The notes under the pieces are model-generated. The model was given only the letters and a program-made list of their open reading frames with translations, ran no database searches and was not told the DNA's origin. From an uncultured Bacteroidota bacterium (lineage in GTDB: Bacteria; Bacteroidota; Bacteroidia; Chitinophagales; Chitinophagaceae): a DNA stretch of 64,000 nt. Of the stretch, positions 26,300 to 35,632 are shown piece after piece (position 1 is the stretch's first letter; each line of letters starts with the position of its first letter). A program made the translations under genes and the position numbers. The stretch is from positions 61,396 through 125,395 of the forward strand of contig CAILUU010000046.1 in NCBI GenBank assembly GCA_903837525.1. The letters run 5' to 3'.

Positions 26300-28846
26300 C
26301 TACTCCCCCCTTGCACTTGCTCCATCTATTATTTTTCCAAAAAATATAGCATTCATCATTAGCTTAGTTCCACCTAACCAAAAGCCCCTAAAATTTGGGT
26401 TTTCACCAATATTTATTATTCTGCCACTACCCACTGTATTTACAATTACCGATGCTGAGTTTTTTATTGATCCTAAATTTTCGGCACTTATATAGCCGCT
26501 TTGCAACGGGCTGCTACCAAAGTAAAATGGCGTTGCGTAAGGATTTTTACTTTTTTCCATAAATACTTTATTAGCTTTAAACATACTTACCGTTTTGCTA
26601 TTGTAACCGTATGCTAATGGATGTGTATTATCTATGTTGGCTTCAAAAATTGCACCATTCATTTGTTGTGCACCATTAATCTGCTCTTGTTGTACATAAG
26701 GCAAACGTTGTGAACTATCAATAGGTGATTTTATTTTTTTAATTACAACATTATTTACTCCATTTTGTGCGGCCCATTGTACAGCTTCTTCTAATAAAAT
26801 TAAATTACCCCCGTTTTGTACCCAGGCTTTTAATTTCTCTTTATTTAATTCTCCATAGCTACCTCCAACCATAATAAGAGTTGTATAGTTATTTAAATCT
26901 ACTCTATTAAAAACACCTATTTCTAAATGTGTTGAATTAATATTCATTCGTTGATCTAATAAGTGCCAAACCTCACCTGCATCGGTAGCATTTACACCTT
27001 GCCCTACTAGCATAGCTATAGTTTGTTTTGTTAAAGAAATAAATTTACTACTTCCCAAATCGCTTCCTTCAATTGCATTACCACTTTGCATGGCATAAAT
27101 TTTTAACCCATTTTTTAGGGCTATACTTTGCATTAAATTAGCCATAGCTTCTGGAGTGCTTGCTTGCATTTTTACGGGCACTAAAATAGTACCATAGTCA
27201 AATTTTTTAACCCCAGTGGTTGTGTTTATGCTTAATAAATTAGTAGCTACTTTTGTTATAAGCCCGGCTTGTTGCAATTCGTATAATGCTTTAGGGGCAT
27301 ACATTTCATCCCAATCAAACAAATACGCATAGTCGCTTTTTATACCAATAACTTCTCCATTAGGAAATTGAACTAGGGGCAGCGTAGTTGCACTAATAGC
27401 ATTTACCATAGTTTCTTTATACGGCAAGCCAAATGCTAAGGGCATTGTCCAGCTTGTAATATCATAAAACAAACTATCGGCAAATGTTAACTGTTTTGTA
27501 AAAATTCCTTTTATTAATCCTTTTTGAGGCTGATTTAATGCAACGCTATAACTTGTTCCTTTTTCAAATTCACCTTCTTTATAGCCATTTACAAGTTCTT
27601 TAACTTCTATACCATGCCGTTGTAGCATTTGTATAAAATGAAATGTTTTTACTTTATCATTTTTATCTCCAAAAATATAACCACTATTATCAGGTAGGGC
27701 ACTTTGTTGGTAAAAACTACGTTGAAATTCTAAAAATTCTTTTCGCAATTCAACTGCACCCTCTAACGTAGATAAAGCTGTTACAAATTGATTTTTAATG
27801 GTCGCCGAAAAATGTAAAATACCATTTACTGTTTGTTGTGCATGGCCTCTGCTACTAGCTTGTTCAAACAAAATACCTATAGCTCCATTAATATCTGGAA
27901 AAGTTGATCCTTTACCATAATAAAAATCATCATAATTTTCTTTTGTAAAATAAAGTGAGCCAATTTTTTCTAATTGTTTTGCATGAAATTTTCCAAGCTT
28001 TTCACTTAGCTCTTGATTCTTTGCTGGTGTAAGCGGATTAACTCTACTTGGTACCCCAGGCTGAAAAAAGAAACTTGCATTACTTCCTTGCTCATGATGA
28101 TCGGTTAAAATATTCGGCTTCCAAGCATGAAACCATTTTAACCTATTTTGGCTTTCGATATGTACTGCAGGCAACCAATCTCTATTTAAATCAAACCAAT
28201 AATGACCAAAACGGCCGCCTGGCCATACTTCATTAAACTCCCTACTATTTGGGTCAGTAACTAAGTTTTTGCTTTTATGTTGGTTAGCCCATGTGCTAAA
28301 ACGCTGCAATCCATCTGGGTTAAAAGAAGGATCTAAAAGAATAACGGTATTCTCCAGTATATCATCAATTTCTTTGCCTTGTGCTGCGGCTAAATAATAG
28401 GCGCTTAATAAGGCTGCATTACTACCGCTTGGCTCGTTACCATGTATACTATGACCAATGTATACCACTATGGGCATATCGTTAATATTTAATGCTGCTG
28501 ATTTTTGTGGGTTACTTAGTTGTAAATGTTGCTCTCGTATTTGCTCTAATTTTTCTAAGTTTTTTTGTGCAGAAATTATTAATAATACCTGAGGGCGGTT
28601 TTCAACGGTAAGCCCCATAGTTTCTAACTTTACCCTATTGGGTGCTGCATTAGCAATAGTTTTCATATAATTTACCAATCTATCGTGGGTTATATGATAC
28701 TCTCCTACCTCGTGATAAATAATATCTTTTGGCTTTGGAATAGCTGGATTGTAGGCTACATTAGTTGGTAAATAATAGGATAACTCTTGAGCTGAAAGAT
28801 GTATTGAAAAAATCAATAAAAATGTAAATAACAAGTTCTTCTTCAT
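26300..28846 (-). CDS. Secreted M14-family zinc carboxypeptidase-like protein
   Basis: The 848-residue protein has a signal peptide (MKKNLLFTFLLIFSIHLSAQ). The M14 domain occupies about 40-380: zinc ligands fit VYIGHSIHGNEPSGSNAA (His, Glu) and the later NILTDHHEQGS (His). FNPDGLQRFSTW and WFDLNRDW supply substrate-binding Asn-Arg. A Glu suitable for catalysis lies in GILFEQASSRGH. The last 450 residues are a family-specific extension ending in glutamine-amidotransferase-like strands (VGGSYGELNKEKLKAWV). This matches the large Bacteroidota M14 peptidases rather than classic carboxypeptidases. The specificity is unknown. Confidence 0.88.
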   Translation of the reverse strand: MKKNLLFTFLLIFSIHLSAQELSYYLPTNVAYNPAIPKPKDIIYHEVGEYHITHDRLVNYMKTIANAAPNRVKLETMGLTVENRPQVLLIISAQKNLEKLEQIREQHLQLSNPQKSAALNINDMPIVVYIGHSIHGNEPSGSNAALLSAYYLAAAQGKEIDDILENTVILLDPSFNPDGLQRFSTWANQHKSKNLVTDPNSREFNEVWPGGRFGHYWFDLNRDWLPAVHIESQNRLKWFHAWKPNILTDHHEQGSNASFFFQPGVPSRVNPLTPAKNQELSEKLGKFHAKQLEKIGSLYFTKENYDDFYYGKGSTFPDINGAIGILFEQASSRGHAQQTVNGILHFSATIKNQFVTALSTLEGAVELRKEFLEFQRSFYQQSALPDNSGYIFGDKNDKVKTFHFIQMLQRHGIEVKELVNGYKEGEFEKGTSYSVALNQPQKGLIKGIFTKQLTFADSLFYDITSWTMPLAFGLPYKETMVNAISATTLPLVQFPNGEVIGIKSDYAYLFDWDEMYAPKALYELQQAGLITKVATNLLSINTTTGVKKFDYGTILVPVKMQASTPEAMANLMQSIALKNGLKIYAMQSGNAIEGSDLGSSKFISLTKQTIAMLVGQGVNATDAGEVWHLLDQRMNINSTHLEIGVFNRVDLNNYTTLIMVGGSYGELNKEKLKAWVQNGGNLILLEEAVQWAAQNGVNNVVIKKIKSPIDSSQRLPYVQQEQINGAQQMNGAIFEANIDNTHPLAYGYNSKTVSMFKANKVFMEKSKNPYATPFYFGSSPLQSGYISAENLGSIKNSASVIVNTVGSGRIINIGENPNFRGFWLGGTKLMMNAIFFGKIIDGASARGE

Positions 28847-28957
28847 TTGGAGTTTAGTTTGTTTAATAAAAATTGCCGTTTATACTAATTTTGTTAACGT
28901 TTATAAAACAATTTAGTTAAGGTTTAGTTACAAAACAAAAATTTGAAACTATTTAAA

Positions 28958-28965
28958 TACTTTTG
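28958..28965 (+). promoter_or_regulatory. -7 box of the promoter for the gene at 28989
   Basis: TACTTTTG fits TAnnTTTG, 23 bases before the ATG. A TTTG at 28942-28945 is nearer than the usual -33 spacing (12 bases), so the upstream box is doubtful. Confidence 0.45.
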
Positions 28966-28988
28966 CATACAATTAAAAAAAACTTAAA

Positions 28989-29861
28989 ATGAAAAAATTT
29001 TTTATTTCGTCTTTGGCACTTACATTAACATTAGGTTTAGCTGCACAAAGTTACACCCCGGCTGTAAAATTAGAGGCTGGTAAACAGTACACTGTTACCA
29101 CTATTACCAAAAGTAATATGACCCAAGAAGCAATGGGCCAAACTATGGAAATACCCATTGATGCTACTAACAAAGCTACATTAACTATTAAAGCAGCATC
29201 GGATAAGGGTTATGAAAGTACATACATTACCGACAGAGTTCAATTTGCTGCAAATATGATGGGACAAGACATGAATTACGATAGTGACAAAAAAGATGAT
29301 AAAGATGGCCCAATGGGAAAAACTATGAATAAATTGGTTGGAAAAGAAACATCGTTTGTTGTAAATGGGGCTGGCAATATTATTAAAGAAACAATTGTAA
29401 AACAAACGCAAGAAAAAAGTGATGAGGAAGGGCCAGATATGATGACTGGAATGATGGGCATAGGAATGAGTGAAGCAAGTACTTGCCCGGTATTTAATTT
29501 ATTTGTAAACAATAATGAACTTAAAATTGGAGATAGCTTTATAGATAGTTCAACCGTAAACGACAAAGATGGTAGTACGAAAACTAGTACTACTTATATT
29601 TTAAAAGAAATAAAAAATGGTAAATCTATTTTTACCTTAAATGGTCAAGTTGCAATTAGTAAAAAAATGGAAATGCAAGGAATGGAAATGACTACAACCA
29701 CCGCTAGCAAAAGCACAGGTGATATGATTGTAGATGTTGCAACAGGTTTATTAGTTAGTAAATCAATTGTTACTGAAACAACAGGTAATGTTGATGTTCA
29801 AGGAATGAGTATACCTATTACAGGTAAAACAACTTCTATCATTACAGTTAGTGCTAAATAA
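28989..29861 (+). CDS. Secreted conserved protein, 290 residues (resembles the DUF6263 group)
   Basis: It has a signal peptide (MKKFFISSLALTLTLGLAAQ), then a methionine- and threonine-rich beta-strand domain. Phrases include LEAGKQYTVTTITKSN, ETSFVVNGAGNIIKETI and a final TGDMIVDVATGLLVSKSI. The pattern, with a hydrophobic ligand-like barrel and the ending VDVATGLL, recalls Bacteroidota proteins of the DUF6263 type, but I cannot confirm the family. The mid-region DMMTGMMGIGMSEAS is unusually Met-rich. It is a single gene with its own promoter and terminator. Confidence 0.75.
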   Translation: MKKFFISSLALTLTLGLAAQSYTPAVKLEAGKQYTVTTITKSNMTQEAMGQTMEIPIDATNKATLTIKAASDKGYESTYITDRVQFAANMMGQDMNYDSDKKDDKDGPMGKTMNKLVGKETSFVVNGAGNIIKETIVKQTQEKSDEEGPDMMTGMMGIGMSEASTCPVFNLFVNNNELKIGDSFIDSSTVNDKDGSTKTSTTYILKEIKNGKSIFTLNGQVAISKKMEMQGMEMTTTTASKSTGDMIVDVATGLLVSKSIVTETTGNVDVQGMSIPITGKTTSIITVSAK

Positions 29862-29872
29862 TTTTACACGTA

Positions 29873-29913
29873 TAATTAATAAGCTCCGAGTTTTTTCCGA
29901 GGCTTATTAATTA
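29873..29913 (+). terminator. Hairpin after the gene at 28989-29861
   Basis: A 12-base inverted repeat TAATTAATAAGC / GCTTATTAATTA (29873-29884 and 29902-29913) encloses a loop with six T. There is no long trailing T-run, so its strength as a terminator is uncertain. Confidence 0.5.
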
Positions 29914-29946
29914 AATTTAGTAGAAAAAAGTAATCGTATTTAGGAC

Positions 29947-30080
29947 TTACTGCTTCAATAATTTTCGTACAACTTCGCCAGCAGCTGTTTTAATTTTAAA
30001 TAAATACATTCTATTTGGTAATGCTTTATCTAAATAATTTTTTTGTTATCAACAATGGTAAACGTACCTACTATTATTCT
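29947..30080 (-). pseudogene. Remnant of a T9SS sorting-domain gene (3' end only)
   Basis: The minus strand encodes DKALPNRMYLFKIKTAAG followed by EVVRKLLKQ and TAA (29947-29949), a near-consensus end of a T9SS type A sorting domain. Upstream in another frame it continues as IIVGTFTIVDNKK. The two parts are joined at a run of seven A near 30040, suggesting a frameshift. No start codon or N-terminal coding region exists before 30110, where the next gene ends. It is therefore the tail of a lost surface-protein gene. Confidence 0.55.
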
Positions 30081-30111
30081 ACAACAACTTAACAAAATAA
30101 AAAAAATGAAA

Positions 30112-30504
30112 TTATACTGTTTGATTCAAGAATAAGGGCAACCCACTTTTCCAATCGCCATCTAAATACAACTCAAACGAATAACGCCCAGCTTTAGTAA
30201 ACTGTAATTGAGCAAAATTGGCTACAACATTAATAGTAACTATTTGCCCGTTTGGTGGTGCTTGAATGTTCATATTACCTTCTATAGGCTGTATAATTTC
30301 TTTTCCATCACTATCAATCAAACGAAGTTTAAATGTATGTTCCCCAGCTTCTTTGCTAGAAAAGCGTAACCTGCATGCTACCGAACATGCTGGGTGTTGC
30401 GTAGGAAACTGCTTTGCATTTATACTATCAAACGTACCAATAATGGTAAGCTTCGACTGATTGTCTTGTGCAAAATCGCAAAGTGTAAAAATTTCTATTT
30501 CCAT
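30112..30504 (-). CDS. Conserved hypothetical protein, 130 residues (DUF6941-like)
   Basis: A small soluble beta-rich protein with no signal peptide, opening MEIEIFTLCDFAQDNQSKLT and followed by IIGTFDSINAKQFPTQHPA. The body is predicted to form an Ig-like sandwich (AGEHTFKLRLIDSDGKEI, GRYSFELYLDGDW). Proteins with this opening occur widely in bacteria and are, as far as I recall, grouped as DUF6941. The role is unknown. It is a single gene downstream of the SprT-like gene on the other side of an 89-base gap. A possible -7 box TAACTTTA lies just upstream. Confidence 0.75.
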   Translation of the reverse strand: MEIEIFTLCDFAQDNQSKLTIIGTFDSINAKQFPTQHPACSVACRLRFSSKEAGEHTFKLRLIDSDGKEIIQPIEGNMNIQAPPNGQIVTINVVANFAQLQFTKAGRYSFELYLDGDWKSGLPLFLNQTV

Positions 30505-30593
30505 TTTACTAAATTTTATTTTGTAAAGTTATCGAAATAATTATTGGATGGGGATGTATTCAGTTTTATCTACCATAAGAATAAAGCTTTGCA

Positions 30594-31220
30594 CTATTCC
30601 GTATTACGAACAGTAACCTCGTACAACCCACTAAACAAATATAATTTACCCGTTTTTACTTCTACACATTTATACCGTTTACGAATTTTTTCGCCACGTT
30701 TAAACGTACGGTTGCCTTTTATGGAAAATAATTGACCATCTATTAGTTGTTCAACTAACAATACCCCATCTTTTTTAGTATCGTATTTATGCAATACCCG
30801 TAACAAGTTTTCATCTCCACAGCTACTAGCAGCAGGGCGTTGTAGCGTTTTAAGTAATGCTTTTTCAATGTCTGCCGGAAAAATTTTAATACGTAAAAAT
30901 TGGGCTAAAATTTTGCTAAATTCATTCTGCCATTGCTTGCCATGAGGACCTATTTTATTACCATACAATTCAAAGGTAAAAAGATGGGCTAATTCATGTA
31001 ATAACGTAATTAAAAAAGAAAATTTATTAAGATTACCGTTTACGCTTATACGATGTTTTTTATGCAGGTGAGCATGACGATAATCGCCTAAAATGCTTTG
31101 TCGTTGTTTAGTAATAGTTAGCTGTACTTTATGGTGTTGTAAGTAATGCAAAACTGCCTCAAAACTTCCATCGGGTAAGTACTCTTTTAAACCAATTAAC
31201 GGGCTTTCTTCCTTAGGCAT
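30594..31220 (-). CDS. SprT-like domain protein
   Basis: 208 residues of the SprT/Spartan metallopeptidase-like family. The zinc motif HELAHLFTFELYG (HExxH) lies at about residue 90, followed by GPHGKQWQNEFSKIL, in which the third His would complete the site. The C-terminal half carries a beta-rich tail with RNRTFKRGE-like basic strands (GNRTFKRGEKIRKRYKC). Related proteins process DNA-protein crosslinks or are of unknown function in bacteria. Its ATG overlaps the end of the upstream membrane-protein gene by eight bases, tying it to the bactofilin cluster. Confidence 0.85.
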   Translation of the reverse strand: MPKEESPLIGLKEYLPDGSFEAVLHYLQHHKVQLTITKQRQSILGDYRHAHLHKKHRISVNGNLNKFSFLITLLHELAHLFTFELYGNKIGPHGKQWQNEFSKILAQFLRIKIFPADIEKALLKTLQRPAASSCGDENLLRVLHKYDTKKDGVLLVEQLIDGQLFSIKGNRTFKRGEKIRKRYKCVEVKTGKLYLFSGLYEVTVRNTE

Positions 31221-31605
31221 TTTTTTGTTTATTCAACATTAAAATAGCCGCTATTTCAATAGCCATATACACTATGTATAACCCCATTGCTATAAGTATG
31301 GATAGTTTATTTACTGTTTTTATTGTAGATACATATATAAATACAGCAATAATACACACCATCATTTTTAGTAGTATTCCACCCATTACAGCTCTTACAA
31401 AAGCGCTAGGATTTTTGTTTTGTAAACTTTTACGTTGAATAAAAAAAGCTAACGCATTAATAACTACACAAATAATATTAGCCACAATAAGCACTTCTCT
31501 ATCTAACCCATATTTAGTTAATAAATTTTTTGCTAGGAGCAAAAAACTATTAACAAAAAGAAACAATAAAATGATGGGTAGTATTGCTTTTCTTTGATTT
31601 ATCAT
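31213..31605 (-). CDS. Small four-helix membrane protein
   Basis: A 130-residue protein with four predicted transmembrane helices (about 8-26, 40-56, 74-94 and 100-122) and short basic loops. There are no catalytic motifs. It lies ten bases downstream of the bactofilin gene and overlaps the SprT-like gene. The context suggests an envelope-associated partner of the bactofilin, but this is inference and I recognise no family. Confidence 0.75.
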   Translation of the reverse strand: MINQRKAILPIILLFLFVNSFLLLAKNLLTKYGLDREVLIVANIICVVINALAFFIQRKSLQNKNPSAFVRAVMGGILLKMMVCIIAVFIYVSTIKTVNKLSILIAMGLYIVYMAIEIAAILMLNKQKNA

Positions 31606-31614
31606 GAAGTAAAA

Positions 31615-32019
31615 TTACTGATTTACTGCATTAGATAATTCAGCATTAAGTGCCACTACATTTGCCCCCATATAACACTGCCCGTTAAACGTAACGGAAG
31701 GTTCTATTTGTAATTTACCTGCATAAATATCGCCTTTAACAGTTGCTTTGCCTCGTAAATGCAATAAATCATTTACTTTAATTCCGCCAATTACTTTACC
31801 TAATACATCGGCTTGTTCTCCAACAATATTGCCTTCAATTAGACCTTCTGGCCCTACTAAAATTTTAGCTTTAGCCGTAACATCTCCTAGCACTACACCA
31901 TCAATACGGATATCGCCATTGCTTTCTATATTGCCTGTAATTACGGTGCCAGCACCAATAATACTTGTAGCACTTGCTACCGTTTCGTTCAATAAATTTT
32001 TAGATTTGGTATTAAACAT
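31615..32019 (-). CDS. Bactofilin (polymer-forming cytoskeletal protein)
   Basis: 134 residues. The central 100 residues form the right-handed beta-helix of bactofilins, with regular strand repeats: GTVITGNIESNGDIRIDGVV, LGDVTAKAKILVGPEGLIEG, NIVGEQADVLGKVIGGIKV and KATVKGDIYAGKLQIEPS. The termini are short and unstructured, as usual. Bactofilins assemble filaments that position cell-wall enzymes. The upstream gene encodes the membrane-anchored N-terminal part of an M23-peptidase-type protein, a frequent bactofilin partner, which fits a cell-shape role. Confidence 0.93.
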   Translation of the reverse strand: MFNTKSKNLLNETVASATSIIGAGTVITGNIESNGDIRIDGVVLGDVTAKAKILVGPEGLIEGNIVGEQADVLGKVIGGIKVNDLLHLRGKATVKGDIYAGKLQIEPSVTFNGQCYMGANVVALNAELSNAVNQ

Positions 32020-32036
32020 ACATGTCGTTTTAATTA

Positions 32037-32435
32037 TTATTTAAGATCAACGTCAACTTTCGGAAGCTCTAATTTATTGGTATCTATTTTAACCACCGTA
32101 CCTTTTAAAATTTTTTGTAAATCATCAATATACTTTTGCTTAAATAGTAAAGATTGTTCTATAGAATCTGTTCGCAGTTTAAGCAACCTATATTCTTTTA
32201 TTTGTTTAGCATTACCATAGCCAACCCCAGGTAAATAATATTTTAAGGGTGTAAATACAATTAAAGCCAAGGTAAGACCAACTAATAATACAAACAAGGT
32301 ACTTAGAGCAATATAAACACTCATACGGCTAAGTTTAAATTTAACAACTTCTTCATAGGTATCCTCATTCATTACCACTAATCTATAACGATTTCGTAGG
32401 TGTTTTAATGTACTCTGGGCATCTAATTTAGACAT
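32037..32435 (-). CDS. Membrane-anchored coiled-coil protein resembling the N-terminus of M23 peptidases, without the peptidase domain
   Basis: 132 residues: a cytoplasmic basic stretch (LKHLRNRYRLVVMNEDTYEE), one transmembrane helix (about 40-62) and a periplasmic coiled-coil (KQIKEYRLLKLRTDSIEQSL). This N-terminal arrangement, including RYRLVVMNEDT and the SRMSVYIALSTLFVLLVG helix, is what I recall at the start of Bacteroidota M23/LytM endopeptidases encoded beside bactofilins. Here the frame stops after the coiled-coil and no LytM motifs (HxxxD, HxH) follow. It may be a natural stand-alone scaffold. The gene leads the run to bactofilin, the four-helix protein and the SprT-like protein. Confidence 0.8.
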   Translation of the reverse strand: MSKLDAQSTLKHLRNRYRLVVMNEDTYEEVVKFKLSRMSVYIALSTLFVLLVGLTLALIVFTPLKYYLPGVGYGNAKQIKEYRLLKLRTDSIEQSLLFKQKYIDDLQKILKGTVVKIDTNKLELPKVDVDLK

Positions 32436-32614
32436 AATTAATACTGTAATAGCTTAAAAGTAAGCAAAGCATTTCAAAATACCCTCAATTTTAGGTACAA
32501 TTATTGATATTTATATGTTTAAAGAAAACATAAAGTGTAGGTAAACTAAAGGTGAACTGCCCTTTTTAAGCAAAAAAAACCGATATTTATCCCCTTTAAA
32601 CATCATACCGATTT

Positions 32615-35596
32615 ATGCTAAAAAGATTGATAGCGTTTGTATTCGTTTTTGTTGGTGTAATTATGTTCTGTAACCGTGCTTTAACTCAACCTACTTGGAC
32701 ATTTGAGCCTTTTGGAAAAGAAAAAAAACCAGAGCAATATGAGGATAGAAAATTAGGCTCGGAGAAAACAGCGGATAAAAAGTTTACCACTACTCGTAGA
32801 TTTATACAAAATAATGTAACTCATTTTAATTATTTCTACAATTCTAACAACAGAGTAAATACCGTTGTAGAAAGAGCAAAGGCATCTTTTAAAGATGATT
32901 ATTCCCAATTATTACCCTTTTATCCCTTTACGTTAGAGAATACCAAAACCCAAAAAATTGATTTAGACTCCGTTATCATTTCATCTACCGCAGGTATTTT
33001 ATTACACGATTTGCGAAGCGATTGGGTAGATAATATGTACCTGCTCATTGGCAAAGCTTATTTTTATCGTAAAGATTTTGATAGTGCTAACCTAACTTTT
33101 CGATTTATAAATTACAATTTATTTCCTCGTAAAAAGAAAAACGATGATGATGATAAAGTAATTGGGACAACCTCCGAAGCAAGTAATGGAATTATATCTA
33201 TTGCAAATACAGAAAAAAGAAATTTTTTACAAAAAGTAGTATCCTTGCCCCCTAGCAGAAACGATGCCTTAATTTGGTTAGCACGTACCCTAATTGAAGA
33301 AGAAAAATATGGCGAAGCTACTGGTTTGGTTAACACGTTACAAAACGATCCTAATTTACCAAAGCGTTTACAAAACGATTTAGCCGAAGTAACTGCCTAT
33401 CTAAATTACAGACAAAGCAGTTATGATAGTTCAGCAGTGTATTTAGAAAAAGCATTAACAGCTGCAGATACGAAACAAGATAAAAGTAGATGGGAATTTT
33501 TGCTTGGTCAATTATACGAAATGAATGGTCAGTTTGACAAAGCCAGCCTGTATTATAGCAAAGCCTCTAAGCATACTGTTGATCCATTACTAGACATTTA
33601 TGCCCAATTAAATGAGGCTAAAATGTATAAAGGAACTGGCGATATTAAAGAGCTAAACAACAGTATTGATAATCTTTTAAAAATGGCTCGTAAAGATAAA
33701 TTTGAGTCCTATAAAGATATCATTTATTACAGTGCTGCTCAATTGGCTTTACAACGACCAGATACCGTTAATGCCCTTGTGTATTACAAAAAAAGTTTAA
33801 AATATAACGAAGGAAATATTCACTATAAAAATTTAGCTTTTTTACAATTTGGAGATATTGCTTATAAACAAAAGCAATATAGAATTGCTTCTGCAATGTA
33901 TGATAGCCTTAATTTAAACGATACTACTTTAGCTAAACAAATAGCCGATTTAAAATTGCGTAAAGAAACGCTTACCTTAATTGTAGAAAAAATAAATGTT
34001 ATAGAAAGAGAAGATAGTTTGCAACGGATTGCCTTATTAAGCCCTGCTGAAAGAGATATCTTTATTAAAAAACTATTAAAACAATTAAGAAAAGAGCAGG
34101 GAATAAAAGAAGATTTTAGCAATAACGCTGGTGGTGGATTTAGTAGCTCTTTTAACAAAAACGAACCTGTTGATTTATTTGGTGGAAGCAGTAAAGGCGA
34201 ATGGTATTTTTATAATGTATCATTAAAAGGTAAAGGTTTTAACGAGTTTAAAAACAAATGGGCCAATAGAGTTAATGTAGATAACTGGCGAAGAAAAGCT
34301 GCTATGGATTTAGCAGGTGCAGGTGCCCCAGGGAATAGTAGAAACAAAGGAGTAGGAAATGAGGCATCTGGTGATGGGAAAGAAAAAAAAGCAGCAGCAA
34401 CAGAATTAAATTACGATGCGTTTGCTGCAAATATTCCTAATACACCTGAAAAAATTGATACTAGCAATAGTTTAATTGCTACCAGTATGTTGGCATTAGC
34501 AAAATTGTATCAAAGTAATTTGGAAGATTGTGAACAAGCTATTTTAACCTACGAAGAATACCTACAACGTTTTCCAACAAAACCCGACGGAGAAGTGTAT
34601 ATGGGCTTATATTTTTGTTACAATAAATTAGGCAATACAGCAAAAGCAGCATATTATAAAAATTTATTAAACACAAAATTTGCCAATAGTGTCTTTGCAA
34701 AAATGGTTAACAACCCAGCAGCATTAAATCCAAAAACAAAAGACCCCGAGGCCACCATATTGTACGAAAATATTTACAACTTATTTATAGAAGGTAATTT
34801 TGAACAAGCCATTATTGAAAAGAAAAAAGCAGACAATACCTATAAAAATAATTATTGGAGTCCTCAATTACTATACATAGAAGCATTGTATTACGTTCGT
34901 CAAAAAAATGATAATTTGGCCATTACTGGTTTAACGTATATTATTCAAACCTATCCAACATCTCCATTAAAAACCAAAGCACAAACCATGATTGAGGTGT
35001 TAGGTAAACGAAAAGAAATTGAAGAATATTTGACCAAATTACAAATTACAAGGGCTACAGAAGAAATGGTGCTAGTGCCAGCAGCCACTAACCCAATTAC
35101 TACACAAAATGTACCTACTGCTCCGCCAATGGTAAAAACAAAAACAACACCAGCAGTAAAACAACCTATCGTTATTAAAGATAGTTTAAAGAAATTGCCA
35201 GTAATTAAAAGTGCCTCATTTAAGCATATACCCACTGCTCCGCATGTTGTACTTATGTTGTTAGATAAGGTAGATGGTGTGTATATAAATGAAGCAAAAA
35301 ATGCTTTTGACCGTTATAATAGAGAAAATTTTTATGGCACAAAAATTAATATTGCAAAAGACACGTTAGATTTTGAAAAAAGTTTATTGGTCATATCAAG
35401 TTTTGAAGATGCTGATGCAGCCCTACTCTATTACGATAAAATTAAAAAAGATGCAAAAAGCGAAATAAGTTGGTTACCAGCAACTAAATATTCTTTTTTA
35501 ATTATTACCGAAGAAAATTTACAACTCTTAAAAGAAAATAAAAATATTACAGAGTATAAAATGCTTTTAAAAAGCCAATATACCAACAGGTTTTAA
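32615..35596 (+). CDS. SprE/PorW-like TPR protein of gliding motility and type IX secretion
   Basis: A 993-residue envelope protein with an N-terminal signal segment (LKRLIAFVFVFVGVIMFCNR; the cysteine at 19 is not in a canonical lipobox). The opening FNYFYNSNNRVNTVVERAKA, then TPR-like helices through about residue 450 and again at 620-800, and a C-terminal domain with HVVLMLLDKVDGVYINEAKN and SFEDADAALLYYDKIKKDAK all fit the SprE (F. johnsoniae) / PorW (P. gingivalis) family. This family is needed for T9SS function. A low-complexity linker lies at 805-860. It is followed 36 bases later by a PBP1A gene. No other T9SS core gene is in the window. Confidence 0.82.
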   Translation: MLKRLIAFVFVFVGVIMFCNRALTQPTWTFEPFGKEKKPEQYEDRKLGSEKTADKKFTTTRRFIQNNVTHFNYFYNSNNRVNTVVERAKASFKDDYSQLLPFYPFTLENTKTQKIDLDSVIISSTAGILLHDLRSDWVDNMYLLIGKAYFYRKDFDSANLTFRFINYNLFPRKKKNDDDDKVIGTTSEASNGIISIANTEKRNFLQKVVSLPPSRNDALIWLARTLIEEEKYGEATGLVNTLQNDPNLPKRLQNDLAEVTAYLNYRQSSYDSSAVYLEKALTAADTKQDKSRWEFLLGQLYEMNGQFDKASLYYSKASKHTVDPLLDIYAQLNEAKMYKGTGDIKELNNSIDNLLKMARKDKFESYKDIIYYSAAQLALQRPDTVNALVYYKKSLKYNEGNIHYKNLAFLQFGDIAYKQKQYRIASAMYDSLNLNDTTLAKQIADLKLRKETLTLIVEKINVIEREDSLQRIALLSPAERDIFIKKLLKQLRKEQGIKEDFSNNAGGGFSSSFNKNEPVDLFGGSSKGEWYFYNVSLKGKGFNEFKNKWANRVNVDNWRRKAAMDLAGAGAPGNSRNKGVGNEASGDGKEKKAAATELNYDAFAANIPNTPEKIDTSNSLIATSMLALAKLYQSNLEDCEQAILTYEEYLQRFPTKPDGEVYMGLYFCYNKLGNTAKAAYYKNLLNTKFANSVFAKMVNNPAALNPKTKDPEATILYENIYNLFIEGNFEQAIIEKKKADNTYKNNYWSPQLLYIEALYYVRQKNDNLAITGLTYIIQTYPTSPLKTKAQTMIEVLGKRKEIEEYLTKLQITRATEEMVLVPAATNPITTQNVPTAPPMVKTKTTPAVKQPIVIKDSLKKLPVIKSASFKHIPTAPHVVLMLLDKVDGVYINEAKNAFDRYNRENFYGTKINIAKDTLDFEKSLLVISSFEDADAALLYYDKIKKDAKSEISWLPATKYSFLIITEENLQLLKENKNITEYKMLLKSQYTNRF

Positions 35597-35632
35597 TTAA
35601 TAGGAGTACCTAAAAAATAGTAGATACAAAAG

